This document shows, piece by piece, positions 22,405 through 33,990 of a stretch of 64,000 bases of DNA. The stretch's first letter is position 1. Each line of letters starts with the position of its first letter. Position numbers and translations under genes: made by a program. This DNA comes from Anisodus tanguticus (Eukaryota > Streptophyta > Magnoliopsida > Solanales > Solanaceae): NCBI GenBank assembly GCA_034509755.1, contig CM067541.1, positions 16,046,001 to 16,110,000 on the forward strand, in the 5' to 3' direction. The notes beneath the pieces were generated by a model. The model saw only the letters and a list, made by a program, of their open reading frames with translations. It was not told the origin of the DNA and ran no database searches.

Positions 22405-23044
22405 AATAGGTTTAGGTGCTCATTTTTTAAATAAGCCATTACGTATTTGTATAAGTTGGAACTATGATAAGTAGTATGTTAAATGAATAAAATGTCCTTA
22501 AAATTATCTATAAAAAATATAATTTTACATAAAAAAAAAAAAGGACAAAGACAAATCGACTTGGTTTAGCTAAAAATTGTTCTAATTTTGTTAAATTGCT
22601 TCATTTGATTGTTATAAAAATATGATTTTAAAAAAATGATTTTTTATGCTTTAATAACGAGTTGATTGATCCTTGATAAAAAACAATTAGGCAAAAGACA
22701 TAGTTTTCACCCTGAACTCGTCCAAAAAAATTGAATTCACACACTAACTAATCGGGTGACCTACTACCTACTATTCTTATATAAAGTGGAATTAATACTA
22801 ATTTATCAGGTGTGGAAGTGTTCCATATGCGTGCCACATCAGCGCCACACACCAATGTCAGAAATACAATAAATTTATATTTTATTTATTTTTTTACTAT
22901 TTTTCTTCATCTACGCATTTTTTTCCTTTTTTCTTTTTTTCTTCTTTAATCACCCGTCATCCACCACCATAACACCAAAGAAGTTCGGCAACTGCGATTG
23001 GAGAATGAAGCAACGCAGGAACCTCAATCGGCTAAAGGTCTTAT
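22405..23044. repeat. Spacer with a truncated MITE-like sequence
   Basis: From about 22690 (GGCAAAAGACATAGTTTTCA, then CCTGAACTCGTCC) the sequence resembles one end of a Solanaceae MULE-type MITE, including GTGACCTACTACC and GCGTGCCACATCAGCGCCAC. No opposite end is visible before the Copia LTR at 23045, which probably interrupts it. 22405-22690 is AT-rich with nothing recognised. Confidence 0.4.
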
Positions 23045-23275
23045 TGTTAGAATATTATGTTAATAATATTAAGATTTTGTATTAATGTAGTATCATATTA
23101 TATATGGTAGGTAGTAAAATGTTAATTAGGAATATTATGTAAGTAAGGTAGAAGACTATTAGGAATTGATTAGGCATGATTGACTCTTCCTAATTGATGT
23201 ATATTGTGTATATATTGAACCTTTGAAAGATGAATACAGGGAGGAAAATATTCTACTTACCCTAGAATTTTTATA
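23045..23275 (+). repeat. 5' LTR of the first Copia family in the chimera
   Basis: A 231-bp stretch starting TGTTAGAATATTATG and ending ATTTTTATA, directly followed by a primer site. No second copy of this LTR exists in the window, so the assignment rests on position and the primer site. Confidence 0.65.
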
Positions 23276-23288
23276 TGGTATCAAGAGC
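23276..23288 (+). other. Primer-binding site of the Copia element
   Basis: TGGTATCAAGAGC resembles the initiator-Met primer site TGGTATCAGAGC with one inserted A. The same AAGAG variant occurs in the young Copia (minus strand, 49627-49639), supporting common family membership. Confidence 0.75.
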
Positions 23289-23358
23289 TTAAGGAAAGAT
23301 CCAAAATTAGTTTAATTTCTTCCAAATTTTTGATCATCTTCCTCCCTAGAAAACCCTA

Positions 23359-24251
23359 GTGGCCGAAAATTTCATTATTTTTCACTCCATTATTGATTAT
23401 CCTTCATCACAACTAGTTATGTTTGAATCCAAATCATTTTTTCACCATGCCCTAGGTGTCTCAAACATCAAAACACATGTTTCCATCAAACTAGAAATGG
23501 AGATCATCCATTATGCGACTTGGGCAAAATTATTCAAAATATGTTGTCGTGCTCACAAAGTTCTTCATCATATAATTCCTCCAAATGACGGTAAAGGGAA
23601 AGACATAACAAACGATGCAGACAAGGAATTGTGGGATACACTTGATGCCACAGTCCTTGGTTGGATTTATGTGACAATCTCCACAGACTTTTACATACGA
23701 TAATGGAACCGGATTCCACAGCCATGGCGGCATGGGAACGTTTGCGAGATATATTTCAAGATAACCAAAACTCTCGCATTGTTTCATTGGAACATGAGTT
23801 CTCAACCATTGACATGGCGGATTTTCCTAATGTTTCTACATATTGTCAACGCCTCAAAGTGTTGGCCGATCAACTACGAAACGTTGGTTCACCGGTTACT
23901 AATAACCGGTTAGTCTTGCAATCGGTCGTCGGTCTCACCGACGCGTATAGCAGCGTGGGAACTCTCATTCGTCAAAGTAATCATCTACCACAATTTTATC
24001 AAGCAAGGTCCATGCTTGTACTTAAAGAGTCGGGCTTGATGAAAAAGGCCTCAACTACTTCAAATTCCGCCATGATTGCCACTCCTTCACATGATGGTAA
24101 TTTTTTTGACCCTTCTCAACAAAATAAGGGACAAAAAGGACGTTATAACAATAAAAATAAGGGTGGAAATAGCGGAAATAACAAAGGTAGAAGCCACCAA
24201 AATTCTGGTGGCGGCGGTAATGGCGGTAACACCAACTATGGTGGTGGATAG
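23359..24251 (+). pseudogene. Copia gag (UBN2 type), frameshifted
   Basis: The first frame (23359-23703) contains the gag start with YATWAKLFKI and VLHHIIPP. The second (23661-24251) continues with AMAAWERLRDIFQDNQ and LVLQSVVGLTDAYSSVG, then a glycine/asparagine-rich tail ending NGGNTNYGGG. A 1-bp shift near 23690 separates them. This family has no CCHC knuckle; a Gly-rich basic tail takes its place. 24251-24570 continues the Gly/Pro-rich linker with stops. Confidence 0.8.
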
Positions 24252-24575
24252 TGGCAGCAGCAGCAAGGCAGGGGCGGCGGTCAGTGGCAGCAGCCCGACG
24301 GCAGAGGCGGCGGACAGTGGCAGCAATAGCCCGGGCGCAGTGGACTTGGGCTGTACCACCCACCCGGCCCCCGGCAGCAATTGGGCCAGCGGCCCCAGGC
24401 CCACCGGCCAACAGCAAAATAATGGCCCAGTTCAAGGTAATTAGCAGCAGTGGCCTCAAGAAGAACAGACCATTTCGGCCGGGTCTGTTGCCCTGTGCGA
24501 TAAAGTGGGCCTCGGCCGACCCGGTGGCATGAGGCCCATTCAACAGGGGCCAACCCCACAGAAATTGAGTCCGCC

Positions 24576-25085
24576 ATGCACACTCTTGGACTTAATCCAC
24601 CTGATTCAAATTGGTATATGGACTCCGGAGCGATGTCACATATGACGTCCTCCCAAGGTAATCTCTCGTCCTATTTTAATTTGAGCAATGATAATGGAAT
24701 AATTGTCGGAAATGGCCATTTAATTCCAATAAAAGGTTATGGTTCTAGCAAATTGTTACCCTCAAACCCACCTCTAATTTAAAAGAATGTCCTTCATGCT
24801 CCCAAATTAATCAAAAACTTGGTTTATATTAGAAAGTTTACAACTGATAATTGAGTATCTGTCCGATTTGACCTCTTTGGTTTTTCCGTGCATGATTTTC
24901 AGACGGGGAAGCTTCTCATGAGATGTGATAGCAAGGGGGAGCTCTATCCAATAAATCCGTCAACCCAACAATCCAAGTTTCCTTATGTTTTTGCTGCCTT
25001 GGCACCATCTTTATGGCACTAACGTTTGGGACATCCGGGAGAGGCTGTTTTGGCTTCTCTTAAACAAAATAATTTTATTTCATGT
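24576..25085 (+). pseudogene. Copia protease and pre-integrase segment
   Basis: The protease active site is WYMDSGAMSHMTSSQG near 24615-24660, with the catalytic DSG retained. VLHAPKLIKNLVYIRKFT and a GAG-pre-integrase motif RLGHPGEAVLASL follow. Stops at about 24780, 24853 and 25020 disrupt it. Confidence 0.75.
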
Positions 25086-25091
25086 CATTTA

Positions 25092-26001
25092 TTGGTTAAT
25101 ACTGGTTTTAGGCTAGTGTTTGAATCCAATAAATATGTAATCACTAAGAATGAAACGTTTGTTGAAAGAGGATTCGTCTGTGAAGGCCTCTTCAAAGTTA
25201 ACGCCATGTATGTATTACGTACAAGCAATAATATTGAAGCCTCTTCTTCTTACTTGCTTGAGTCCTCTAATTTATGGCATCTTAGATTAGGACATGTCAA
25301 CTACAAGTCCATCCAAAGGTTGGTAAAGTTGGAGTTGTTGCTGTCTATCGATGTAAACCCTCAATATAAGTGTGAGGTGCGCGTTGAGGCAAAACTCACA
25401 AAGCTTCCTTTTCGATCTGTCGAAAGGAATACCGCTCCTCTAGAACTTATTCACACAGATATATGTGATTTGAAGTTTGCACAAACTACAGGGAGAACAA
25501 GTACTTTGTGACATTCATTGATGATAGCACAAGGTATTGTTACCTTTACTCGTTAAAAGTAAGGATGAAGCCTTTGAAGCGTTCTGACGTTACAAAGCAG
25601 AAGTTGAGAACCAACTAAGCATGCAGATTAAATCCATTCGTAGCTATAGAGGGGGAGAATATGTAGCGCCATTTGAGGAATATTGTGCCCAATCAGGCAT
25701 TGTTCATCAAATGACGGCTCCATACTCACCTCAATCGAACGGTGTGGCGGAACGTAAGAACCGCACATTGAAAGAAATGATGAATGTCTTGCTCATCAAT
25801 TCCGGTCTCCCCCAAAATATGTGGGGAGAAGCTGTCCTTACCGCTAATACGATTCTTAACAGAGTCCCACATAAGGGTAAGGACAAAACTCCATATGAAT
25901 CATGGAAAGGAAAGAAACCCACCTATAAATATTTAAAGGTGTGGGGGTTGTCTGGCAAAGGTCGAAGTACCCAAGCCAAAGCAAGTCAAGATTGGGCTTA
26001 A
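25092..26001 (+). pseudogene. Tork-type Copia integrase
   Basis: Order seen: pre-integrase LWHLRLGHVNYKSIQRLV (25277-25330) and zinc finger region with CEVRVEAKLTKLPF. The core begins LELIHTDICDLKF, with TFIDDSTRYCY shifted in frame at 25510-25550. Next come IKSIRSYRGGEYVAPF, where RSD is changed to RSY, and APYSPQSNGVAERKNRTL (25715-25770). Two frameshifts, at about 25500 and 25950, and loss of the second core Asp indicate inactivity. Confidence 0.78.
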
Positions 26002-26059
26002 GACTGTAGATTGCATATTCATCGGATATGCAAATAACAGTAGTGCTTATCGCTTCTTA

Positions 26060-27376
26060 GTGCATAAGTCAAATATTCTAAATATCCACGAGGGTACAAT
26101 CATGGAATCAAGGAATGCACAATTCTTTGAAGATACCTTTCCGAGAAAGGAAAAAGACATAACCTCTCGCAAACAAAGTTATGAACAAAGCTCTCAGGAA
26201 CCGGGAGTCATTGACGGCCCGGATCTAGATGGTTCAGATCTAGTGGATCTCAAAGTGACTGAATATCCGGAATCTAGTGTTCCAGATTCTCAGAACTTGG
26301 AGACTCCAGAGATGGAACTAAGGCGAAGTAAAAGGGCCAGGAAGGATAAATCCTCCGGTCCTGACTTTGTAGCTTATATGGTTGATGATGAACCAAAGAC
26401 AATTGTTGAAGCATTGTCAACTCCAGAGGCACCGCTTTGGAAAGAAGCTATTGAGAGTGAAATAGGCTCCATTCTGCATAACCATAATTGGGAGTTGGTT
26501 GATCTTCCTCCGGGAAATAAATCATTGGGTTGTAAATGGATACTCAAACGGAAGTATAAAGCATATGGATCTATAGATAAGTACAAGGCCAGGTTGGTAG
26601 TCAAGGGCTATCGGCAAACGAAAGGCCTTGACTACTTTGACATGTACTCCCCGGTATCTAGGATGACGTCCATACGAGTATTCATTGCGATCGCAGCATT
26701 GCGTGACCTTGAGATACATCAAATGGATGTCAAGATAGCCTTCTTAAATGGTGATTTGGAAGAAGAAATTTATATAGACCAACCCGAGGGGTATGCGGTT
26801 CCAGGGCAAGAGAAGAAAGTCTGTCGGCTTGTCAAATCTCTGTACGGGATAAAACAAGCCCCGAAACAATGGCACGAAAAATTTGATAGTACTCTACTAT
26901 CAAATGGTTTCTCCATTAATGAGTGTGACAAATGTGTCTACATGAAAGGTAACTCTGACTCGTTCGTTATGATATGCCTGTATGTAGACAACATGTTGAT
27001 CACATGGAGCAGTCTTAGCATAATTCTAGAGACTAAGAACATGTTGAAACAATGTTTCGACATGAAGGATATGGGTATCGCAGATGTCATCTTAGGGATA
27101 AAAATCTCTAAGACGTCTGACGGACTGGTCTTATCTCAGACTCACTACATCGATGATGTTTTGAGAAAGTTCAAGATGTTTAACAGTTCGCCTATAAAGT
27201 CATCAATGGATAGAAATCAAAAGCTTGATAAAAATCGTGGTGCACCCATATGCCAGGAGCAATATGCACAGGTGATTGGTAGTTTGATGTACATAACAAA
27301 CTGCACCCGACCTGATATTGCTTATGCAGTCAACAAGTTGGCTAGGTTTACCCGTAATCCGAGTAATGATCACTGA
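26060..27376 (+). pseudogene. Tork-type Copia reverse transcriptase
   Basis: A 438-codon open stretch covers the integrase tail (RRSKRARKDKS), the RT start APLWKEAIESEIGSI, NWELVDLPPG, LGCKWILKRKYKAYGSIDKY, and MDVKIAFLNGDLEEEIYIDQ. The active site reads CLYVDNMLI at about 26985. The usual YVDDM has become YVDNM, so a catalytic Asp is lost although the ORF is open. RPDIAYAVNKLARF follows. The frame ends with a stop at 27374. Confidence 0.85.
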
Positions 27377-27931
27377 AAGGCGTTGAATTGGGTACTACAA
27401 TACCTGAAATACACGCTAACCTATGGGTTGCACTATTCGAGATATCCAGCTGTACTATAGGAGTACAGTGATGCAAACTGGATATCTGACATAGAGAACA
27501 CCAAGTCCACCAGTGAGTATGTATTTACAATTGGTGGTGGAGCTGTGTCTTGAAAATCCTCTAAGCAAACTTGCATCGCCCGATCCACGATGGAATCAGA
27601 GTTTATCGCTTTAGACAAAGTAAGAGAAGAAGCTGAGTGGCTTCACGACTTCTTAGAGGATGTTCCTTGTTGGAACAAACTCGTACCTTATGTAATGATC
27701 CACTGCGATATCCAGTCGGCTCTAGGAAGGGCACAAAATGCTATGTACAACGACAAGTCTCGTCACATTCGACGGAGGCATAAGACCAGCAGGCAGCTGA
27801 TCACCACGGGTATAATATCCATTGATTACATAAAGTCAAAAGATAACATAGCAGACCCGCTGACAAAGGGCTTACCCAAAGATCAAATGTTCTGCCTGTC
27901 TAGGGGAATAGGCTTAAAACCTAAGGTATGA
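27377..27931 (+). pseudogene. Tork-type Copia RNase H and C-terminus
   Basis: Frames contain YSDANWISDIENTKST (27467-27515), then TMESEFIALDK and HCDIQSALGRAQNAMYNDKS (27700-27750). The C-terminus is NIADPLTKGLPKDQMFCLSR, ending KPKV at 27928. An in-frame stop at 27551-27553 and others interrupt the first half; 27590-27931 is open for 113 codons. Confidence 0.8.
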
Positions 27932-28558
27932 GGACCAATACGGTGGTAACCCAACCTTACTGACTGGAGATCCCAAAAATTATGTTCAATGGTAAAACTA
28001 AGCTGTAAAGGTTCAGTTGATTGCTTCGGTGGAAACATGAGCACTTCGGATAGTGATTTCTGTAAAGAGACACCAAATCCAAAGCCTTTCCTGTGATAGA
28101 CTATAAGTGCTATCTACAGTGTGGGTAAAGGTTAAGTTTTCAAAACCTTTAATGATCCTCACCGGTTGAGGTTAGGTTTGGGGAAATTTTTAATGGTTCC
28201 TAACACTTGTAAATGGGGTATAGCAGGATACCTTGTAGGAGACCACCTATTTAAGTGCGAGGACAGGTCGCCTCAATTGAACACACTTAAGAATCCAAGA
28301 AGTGTCCACGGCCACAACGGACAAAACATTACGAATAACTGAGTAGAGGAAGTTGTTGTGTTGGTACCGTTGACTTGGCTTACACTAAACACCGACGGTT
28401 CAAGACATCACGTTCACCGTGCAGTAAGTAAGTCCAATGGTATTCAACTATGGAAGGTTCAAAGCGTATGCTACCTATCCAGATGCAACATCGGTCCGCT
28501 GAAAGATTGCTGGAAAATGCACCATGTGTGCTCGCCAAAATCTCTTTCAAGAGGGGAT

Positions 28559-29461
28559 TATTGGAAATTTACTAATGTGGAATTAAGGATATCCCATTAA
28601 TTTATGACTCGAACAATTCGAGCCCGCACGTCGGAAACATCATTTCCACACACGTGCACACGTAGTGCCAAGTATCGCAAATTTCATTAGTGAAAGAGAT
28701 ATTGGTACGTATGTAATACGTTTGAGACATATAATTATGGACGGTTATTGGCCAAATGACAAATTATTCCACGTTGGTAAAAGAAGGAAGAAGTGTAAGA
28801 TGAAACGTATCAGAAATCGCCGCGGAGCCGCAAAAGGCCGCGGCGCAAATTGGTTGGCCAGTCACTGGAGCCGCGACGCTAATTCACATAGCCGCGGCGC
28901 TTCCGAGGCAGAAAGCTACGACAGGAAGTTGGAAAAATCTGACCTTTGGGATGGTTTTGGTGCATTGATTCTCCATTACTTGGCACATGAATTCAGCCAT
29001 TATTTGGCTGAATGTAACCTCTCAATTAAGTGTCATTACATGGCTTTTGAAGGCCATTAGTTGGCTAGTTGAGGGGTCTTCACCTTACACTATAAATTGA
29101 GGTCTTTGGCTTAATTGAAACAATACACTCAACACTTAGAAAATATTTACAGATTTTCTGAATTCATCTTCTTCCTCTCTAGCAAAGTTACTATACTCAA
29201 AGTTCTTCAAGAGTAACACTTGAGTTTCCTTTGCTCAATTGTTAAGTTGTTGTATCTTGGGAGACTATTGCCTGATAACGTAAAAGGAGATATACGGGGC
29301 AATCTTGTCTTAAAGAAAGAGTGTCATCACTCGACTCAGCGAATTGCACAAGCAATCGGTTAAGTTCTTGATTTCCAGTTTATTGTAATATTTAGTTTAT
29401 CCTTTCTTGCTATTATAATAGTTGCTTACTTCCCGTTCCCTACAACAATTGTATCCCAACA
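28559..29461 (+). repeat. 3' LTR of the Tork-type Copia
   Basis: It begins TATTGGAAATTTAC (a TGTTGG start with one change) after the purine tract AAGAGGGGAT at 28549-28558, and ends GTATCCCAACA, the matching inverted terminus. Length is about 903 bp. It contains a cluster of GCCGCGG motifs (28818-28900). No 5' partner is in the window. Confidence 0.7.
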
Positions 29462-31529
29462 ATGTCGAGTCTAGGAAATGAGATAGAGAGGGGGAATTTG
29501 GTTGACACTAGAAAATCAGGGAACGGTGGAGGAAAGAACAACAGGTTTTGAATCTGTGGAATAGCTCGAAAGAAAAAATTAGGAGTAATTTTCATTTCAC
29601 AAACAATTCAAGAGTTAAAATAGACGGAACTTTGGAATAACTGATAAAATTGTTGCCATGTGACCCGAGGTCACGGTCCAAAACCGTGAAAATAGTCTCT
29701 TACAGAAATGCAGGGTAATGTTGTGTACAATAGATCCTTGTGGTCCGGCGCTTAGTGCACCAGATGTTTTTTTTTATTCGAGAGCTAAAATGCATACAAG
29801 GCATATAAGTAAGATGACAGAAGAAGAATCTGTTTCCAAGTCTCTCCGAGTCTTCTACATCAACTAGCTGCAACTGACGGTTCCATTAGAACCTAATGAA
29901 ATTTCAATACCTTCTGTCTCCGTAATTCGTGCCTACTTTTATTTTTGATTCACAGAATACAAGTATTGCATGGCTATATATAGTGAATTGAAATTTGCTT
30001 GTTATAAAGCTTGAAGGTGCAGTTTGGAAATAGTACAAGGTTCTTTGATTATGATGGTTGACAAAGGTTGAACTTTGAGGTGAATGTATCATCACACCAA
30101 TGCCAATTCCTGGTTGCAATTGATAATCTTGCATGAAGTGAGAATTGCTCAATATAATAGAAGGAGAAGACAACTCATTCTGTCAACCAAATATGGTATA
30201 TTCTAGCATGTTCATTTAAAGTAAGCTAAGTTCTCTCTTCTTTATACCCAGACAAGTGATTCTGCTTATTTTCATTTTTTTAGAAACCGGAAAAGGTTTT
30301 GCTTCTACATATTTTTTCTTGCATTTAGTTGATAGTTTAAATGGAGCTACATGGTCCGTGAAGATTCATATAGCCGACTCTAACTTGTTTGGAATTGAGG
30401 CATTGTTGTAGTTGTTGCATGTAGTTGATAGTGATATTCTTATGAGATAACTGTTTGCGTTAATTTTCATTTTATGCTTTTTACATGTGAAGCTGAATAT
30501 GAATAATGCAGTTTGCACATGGAAACGTCGTGCAGATGCACGTGCTTTTGCTAATCAAAATCTTCTAATTGTGTTAATATTCAACGTGTTTCTAATTTCA
30601 ACCACCAAAGTTAATCCTCAAAAGATAAGGTCCCCAACGCCGACAGCATTAGTAGCAAAGTAAGTGATTGATCTGTCATGGAGAAGTTTGCTTTAGTCAT
30701 ATAAAACCTGAACAGCAGTTGATTGTCTTTCTTTGGATTTCGAATTAGTTAGGTTCAGAAGATAAGTATTTGATTTTCTCCAACACGTGAAGCTGATGCA
30801 GAATGATAAGTTGGTGGCTATCTTTTGCATCTTTGTTCTTGCTTGGTGCCCAAGAGGAAATTGTAAGAAAAGCTGACTAGCCTCCCCCTTCCTACCATAA
30901 ACAAACACATGTGATGATGTGATGCTTCCAAATGGTCCCCATTGCAAAAAAAACTTGTGTGCAGTGAGAAGTTGGCCAAACTTTTTTCCATGGTGATTAT
31001 AGCAGTCATAACGACTAGAATGTAAACTCTGTTCTTGCTGATCAGCAATCTCTCAACTTATTTGCTATTAGAGCTGCATATACTCATCCCTCTTGATCCC
31101 CTAAAAATACATTGGCCTTTGAGAAGCGATGAGTATGAATCGTATGAACATCAGAGGCCGAGGTTACCAGAGTTCTTCAATTCTTCAGATTTGATCCCAG
31201 GAACATGGAATGGGAAGGGAAAGAGAAAACAGAAAGGATGATATTAATTTTCTCCAATAGAAAGTGCAGCTACACAAACCTCAAATGGAATTAGCAAAAC
31301 CACCTTAGTCTTCTTTTCTGCTAATTGGAACTAAGCCTTTCATTCTCTCAGACAAAAGCAGCACATGGGATAAACGTATATAGTACTAGAGGTTAGGTCC
31401 GCTTTAAGAATTTGGTAAACCAAACTTCCTGTTGGATATAGCCCATGTATATAACAAACACAGATTCGATAGAATATTGAGAGCCCTTCTTACTAAACTA
31501 TATCGTAACAACTTCATCCAAACTATATA
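29462..31529. other. Intergenic region upstream of the TOC1-like gene
   Basis: No transposon recognised. The open frame 31035-31241 has a plausible protein-like tail (EHQRPRLPEFFNSSDLIPG then a basic KGKRKQKG end) with a TGA stop. It could be a terminal exon or gene fragment, but I do not recognise it. The last 150 bases before 31530 would contain the promoter and 5' UTR of the receiver gene. Confidence 0.35.
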
Positions 31530-32880
31530 ATGTCTATGGACATGGGTGAGAGCATTATTCTAAGTGGAAATGGTAGCAACAGAGATCATCTGATGAGCAA
31601 TGATCTGATGGATTTGAGCAATGTGAGGGTTCTGCTTTGTGACACTGATGCTGAGAGTTGTCGTGAAGTATTAGCCCTTCTTAAGAAATGTTGTTACCAG
31701 GGTAATATTTCTGCTAATACCTTATTCTATATGAAACCACCTCCAAACAACGAAAATAAGCTGCTCAATGTTTTCCATGAAAAAATTGCTTCGTAATTAT
31801 CATTGGCACCCTATAGTATAATGCAAAATTCCATACCTTATTATTGTGGTTTCCGACATTGCTTTCTAAATCACTCTGTTATATTTTCCATTTCGGGGAA
31901 GTATTAGATTAGGTATGATACTCCTTAATTGCATAGTATATCTGTCGTTTCCAATCATGACAAGTTAAGTGGGATAATATTGAGATAGATAGTTACCAGA
32001 CTAATTAGTCAAGTTGTTCATTGCTGTGTAAGCCACTTTTTCCTTTCCTGTATTATGGAATGTCTGCATAATTAATACACACTTAACCAAACTGATTCCC
32101 CTATTGGAACAGAGAAATTTCCTACTTAGAGCTTGTCATTGGGTGAGTGACATGATTCAACTGCAATTAGGCCAGCTATAACACTTGGAAAAATCTCATC
32201 CTTGAGATTGGAGAGATCGTGCTTTTTCATTACCGTCTTACTATCTCTTAAAATTTGAGAGGAAGATGTCAAATAAATGCATGATTGTGACTTCTTGATT
32301 CAAGGACTCTTCGATCTAATTGCTTAAAAGAAGATTAATGCCTTATTTTAAATGTTCAACTCAATGACATGGAAAATTGGATATAATTTTCTTCCTTCTT
32401 TCTTCTCTTTTACATTGAGATTTGTTCACCTACTATTTTTGCTTCTTGCTGCACAGTTACCGCAGTGTCTTCAGCAGTAGATGCGTTAGATGCACTGAAC
32501 TCTCAGGGGCCTTGTATAGATATCATACTTGCTGAAGCCTCCATTCTTATTTCCAATGGAGCCAAAATTTTCAATTTCATCAAGCTGGACATCAGTTTAA
32601 AACACATTCCTGTGATCAGTAAGCTCTTTTTCATTTTATTTTTCTACCTGAAGAAGTAGAAATCACTTACAAGCATTTCATGAAGCCTAATGTATCTCTT
32701 TTTCTTTTCGTCTCCGATTCTGCTGTGGTAGTGATGTTGGATGAGGACAAGATCCCTCTCGTCTTGAAGGGTTTGATGCTTGGAGCAACAGATTATCTTG
32801 TCAAACCATTGAGCAGTAATGAGCTAATGAAACTGTGGACTCACATGAAGAGAAAAAGCTCACAGTTAGTATATTATTGA
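31530..32880 (+). CDS. TOC1-like: TOC1/PRR1-like pseudo-receiver gene, apparently 3'-truncated (exons 31530-31701, 32457-32618, 32732-32868)
   Basis: Three exons with GT/AG borders join in frame at both junctions: the splits fall after CAGG|GT and ATCA|GT, with acceptors GCACAG|T and GGTAG|T. The product is a response-regulator receiver fold. VRVLLCDTDAESCREVLALL is strand 1 and helix 1, IDIILAEAS the strand-3 site, and LGATDYLVKPLSSNELMKLW the C-terminal lysine loop. The phospho-acceptor Asp is replaced by Glu, as in plant pseudo-response regulators. The DIILAE and NELxxLWTHM signatures fit the PRR1/TOC1 clade of circadian clock repressors. After exon 3 a possible donor (GT at 32869) is followed by a stop (32878-32880), and no CCT domain is visible in the next 900 bases. 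Best read as a truncated paralogue or gene fragment. Confidence 0.72.
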
Positions 32881-33744
32881 GATTGATCTCTTAGTGATGT
32901 TAAATGTATTATTATTACTTAAGCATAAGAATCCAATGTTGTTCAACTGATGGAAGACCAATTCATGGAAATTAGTCCTTCCAGCAAAAAAGCTTCCTCT
33001 GAAGTAAGACTTCCATGTGGTGGTAAATAACTCTTGATAATATTTCATAATTAGTAGATCAAATGTCTGATGCAAAATATGTACCAAGGCAAGGAAATTA
33101 ATAAAGTTCTTTATTAGTTTCCAGAATTGGTTGATTAAAAAGGACACTGCTTGTTGCTTCTTATTAATGCTTATTCTTTCTTGCTCTGAGTTTGTAAGAT
33201 GAAGATAACAGAAAGAGAAGTAGATGGTGTCAACTGGGAATGGAAATAAGAAAAATGGTGTTATAACGTATGTTCCTCGAACTTTTCAAAAATATCAATA
33301 TCGGGTGTGTTTCAGATTCCCTCCAAAAGCTATGTATTTTTAGAGGATGTGTGGTAACATTTTTGAAGGGTCCGAGCAACATAGGCATTGATATAAATGA
33401 AAAGTGACCTGCAAGGTGATAGATTCATATAGTTGACTTCAGTTCATTTGAGGTTAAGGCCTAATTGTTTTTGTAATGATACTATATTGATTGAAGTATA
33501 ATAGCTTAATCCTAACATTATCAAGTTAAACTGAAAAGATATATATGAGAGGAAATACAGCTCACATATACTTTGCACAAAATAGACCAACAAAAAGTTG
33601 TGATGGCCTTCTTGGTTTCCAATTTCTTCCAAAATGGACTTTGAAAATGAGTTTTTTCAATTATGTCTATCCAAGTTGAGAAAAGAAACTGGAGTAGTTT
33701 TCTTGGAAAACCATATTTTAGAACTGACATGAGTAGAAATATTT
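32881..33744. other. Region downstream of the TOC1-like exons
   Basis: Mostly AT-rich. A short stretch at 32950-33005 (MEDQFMEISPSSKKASSE followed by GTAAGA) looks exon-like with a good donor, but it lacks a convincing acceptor and does not resemble the TOC1 middle region. It is noted, not called. No CCT motif was found. Confidence 0.3.
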
Positions 33745-33990
33745 TCCTCTTTGTGAAGGGGAAAGTCCCGAAGGCGAAACCCCCCCAACTGTACCAGAGG
33801 CCCCTTGGCCAGGTGGGATGTAAATCGAGGGATATGCGCGAGTGGCAGCCCTACAAGGGAGAGGACCAATGGGACACGAACCCAGCAACAACCCTTGCAA
33901 TATTTCAACAAAGACTGTCACCACACGGATTCGAACCCGCGACGTCGGAGTGGTTGTACCCCAATCACCTTGCCATTAGTATTTAAGGCA
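33745..33990 (-). mobile_element. tRNA-derived SINE
   Basis: On the minus strand the sequence has a perfect RNA polymerase III B box GGTTCGAATCC (plus strand 33929-33939), about 35 bases after an A-box-like TGGCAAGGTGATTGG. This tRNA-like head is followed by a tRNA-unrelated body with GGGTTCGTGTCCCATTGGTCC and a GC-rich 3' part. Total is about 245 bp. I saw no clear target duplication, so the ends are approximate. Confidence 0.6.

Larger units (their letters stand above)
23045..25085 (+). mobile_element. 5' half of a Copia element (same family as 44747-50073)
   Basis: It comprises the LTR, primer site, gag, protease and the start of the integrase zinc-finger region. Gag and protease are clearly related to those of the Copia at 44747-50073: both have MEPD.TAMAAW.RLRDIFQDNQ.SR and AMHTLGL.PPD.NWYMD. 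Similarity to that family stops after the residues NNFISC at about 25085, where a different Copia family begins. No matching 3' half is present. Confidence 0.8.
25085..29461 (+). mobile_element. 3' half of a Tork-type Copia element fused to the preceding one
   Basis: From about 25090 the sequence encodes a second, different pre-integrase region, then integrase, RT and RNase H, ending at a TGA (27929-27931). A 3' UTR and an LTR (28559-29461) complete the element. Because a second GAG-pre-integrase motif (LWHLRLGHVNY, 25277) follows one already present at 25027, the locus is a junction of two families, not one element. The 5' LTR and gag of this family are missing. Confidence 0.8.

Noticed and set aside
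24055..24583. Gly/Ala/Pro-rich ORFs on both strands
   Set aside because: Shadows of the Gly-rich gag tail of the Copia; low complexity.
33905..33960. Functional tRNA gene
   Set aside because: The B box is perfect, but the stretch does not form a full cloverleaf and is followed by a SINE body.
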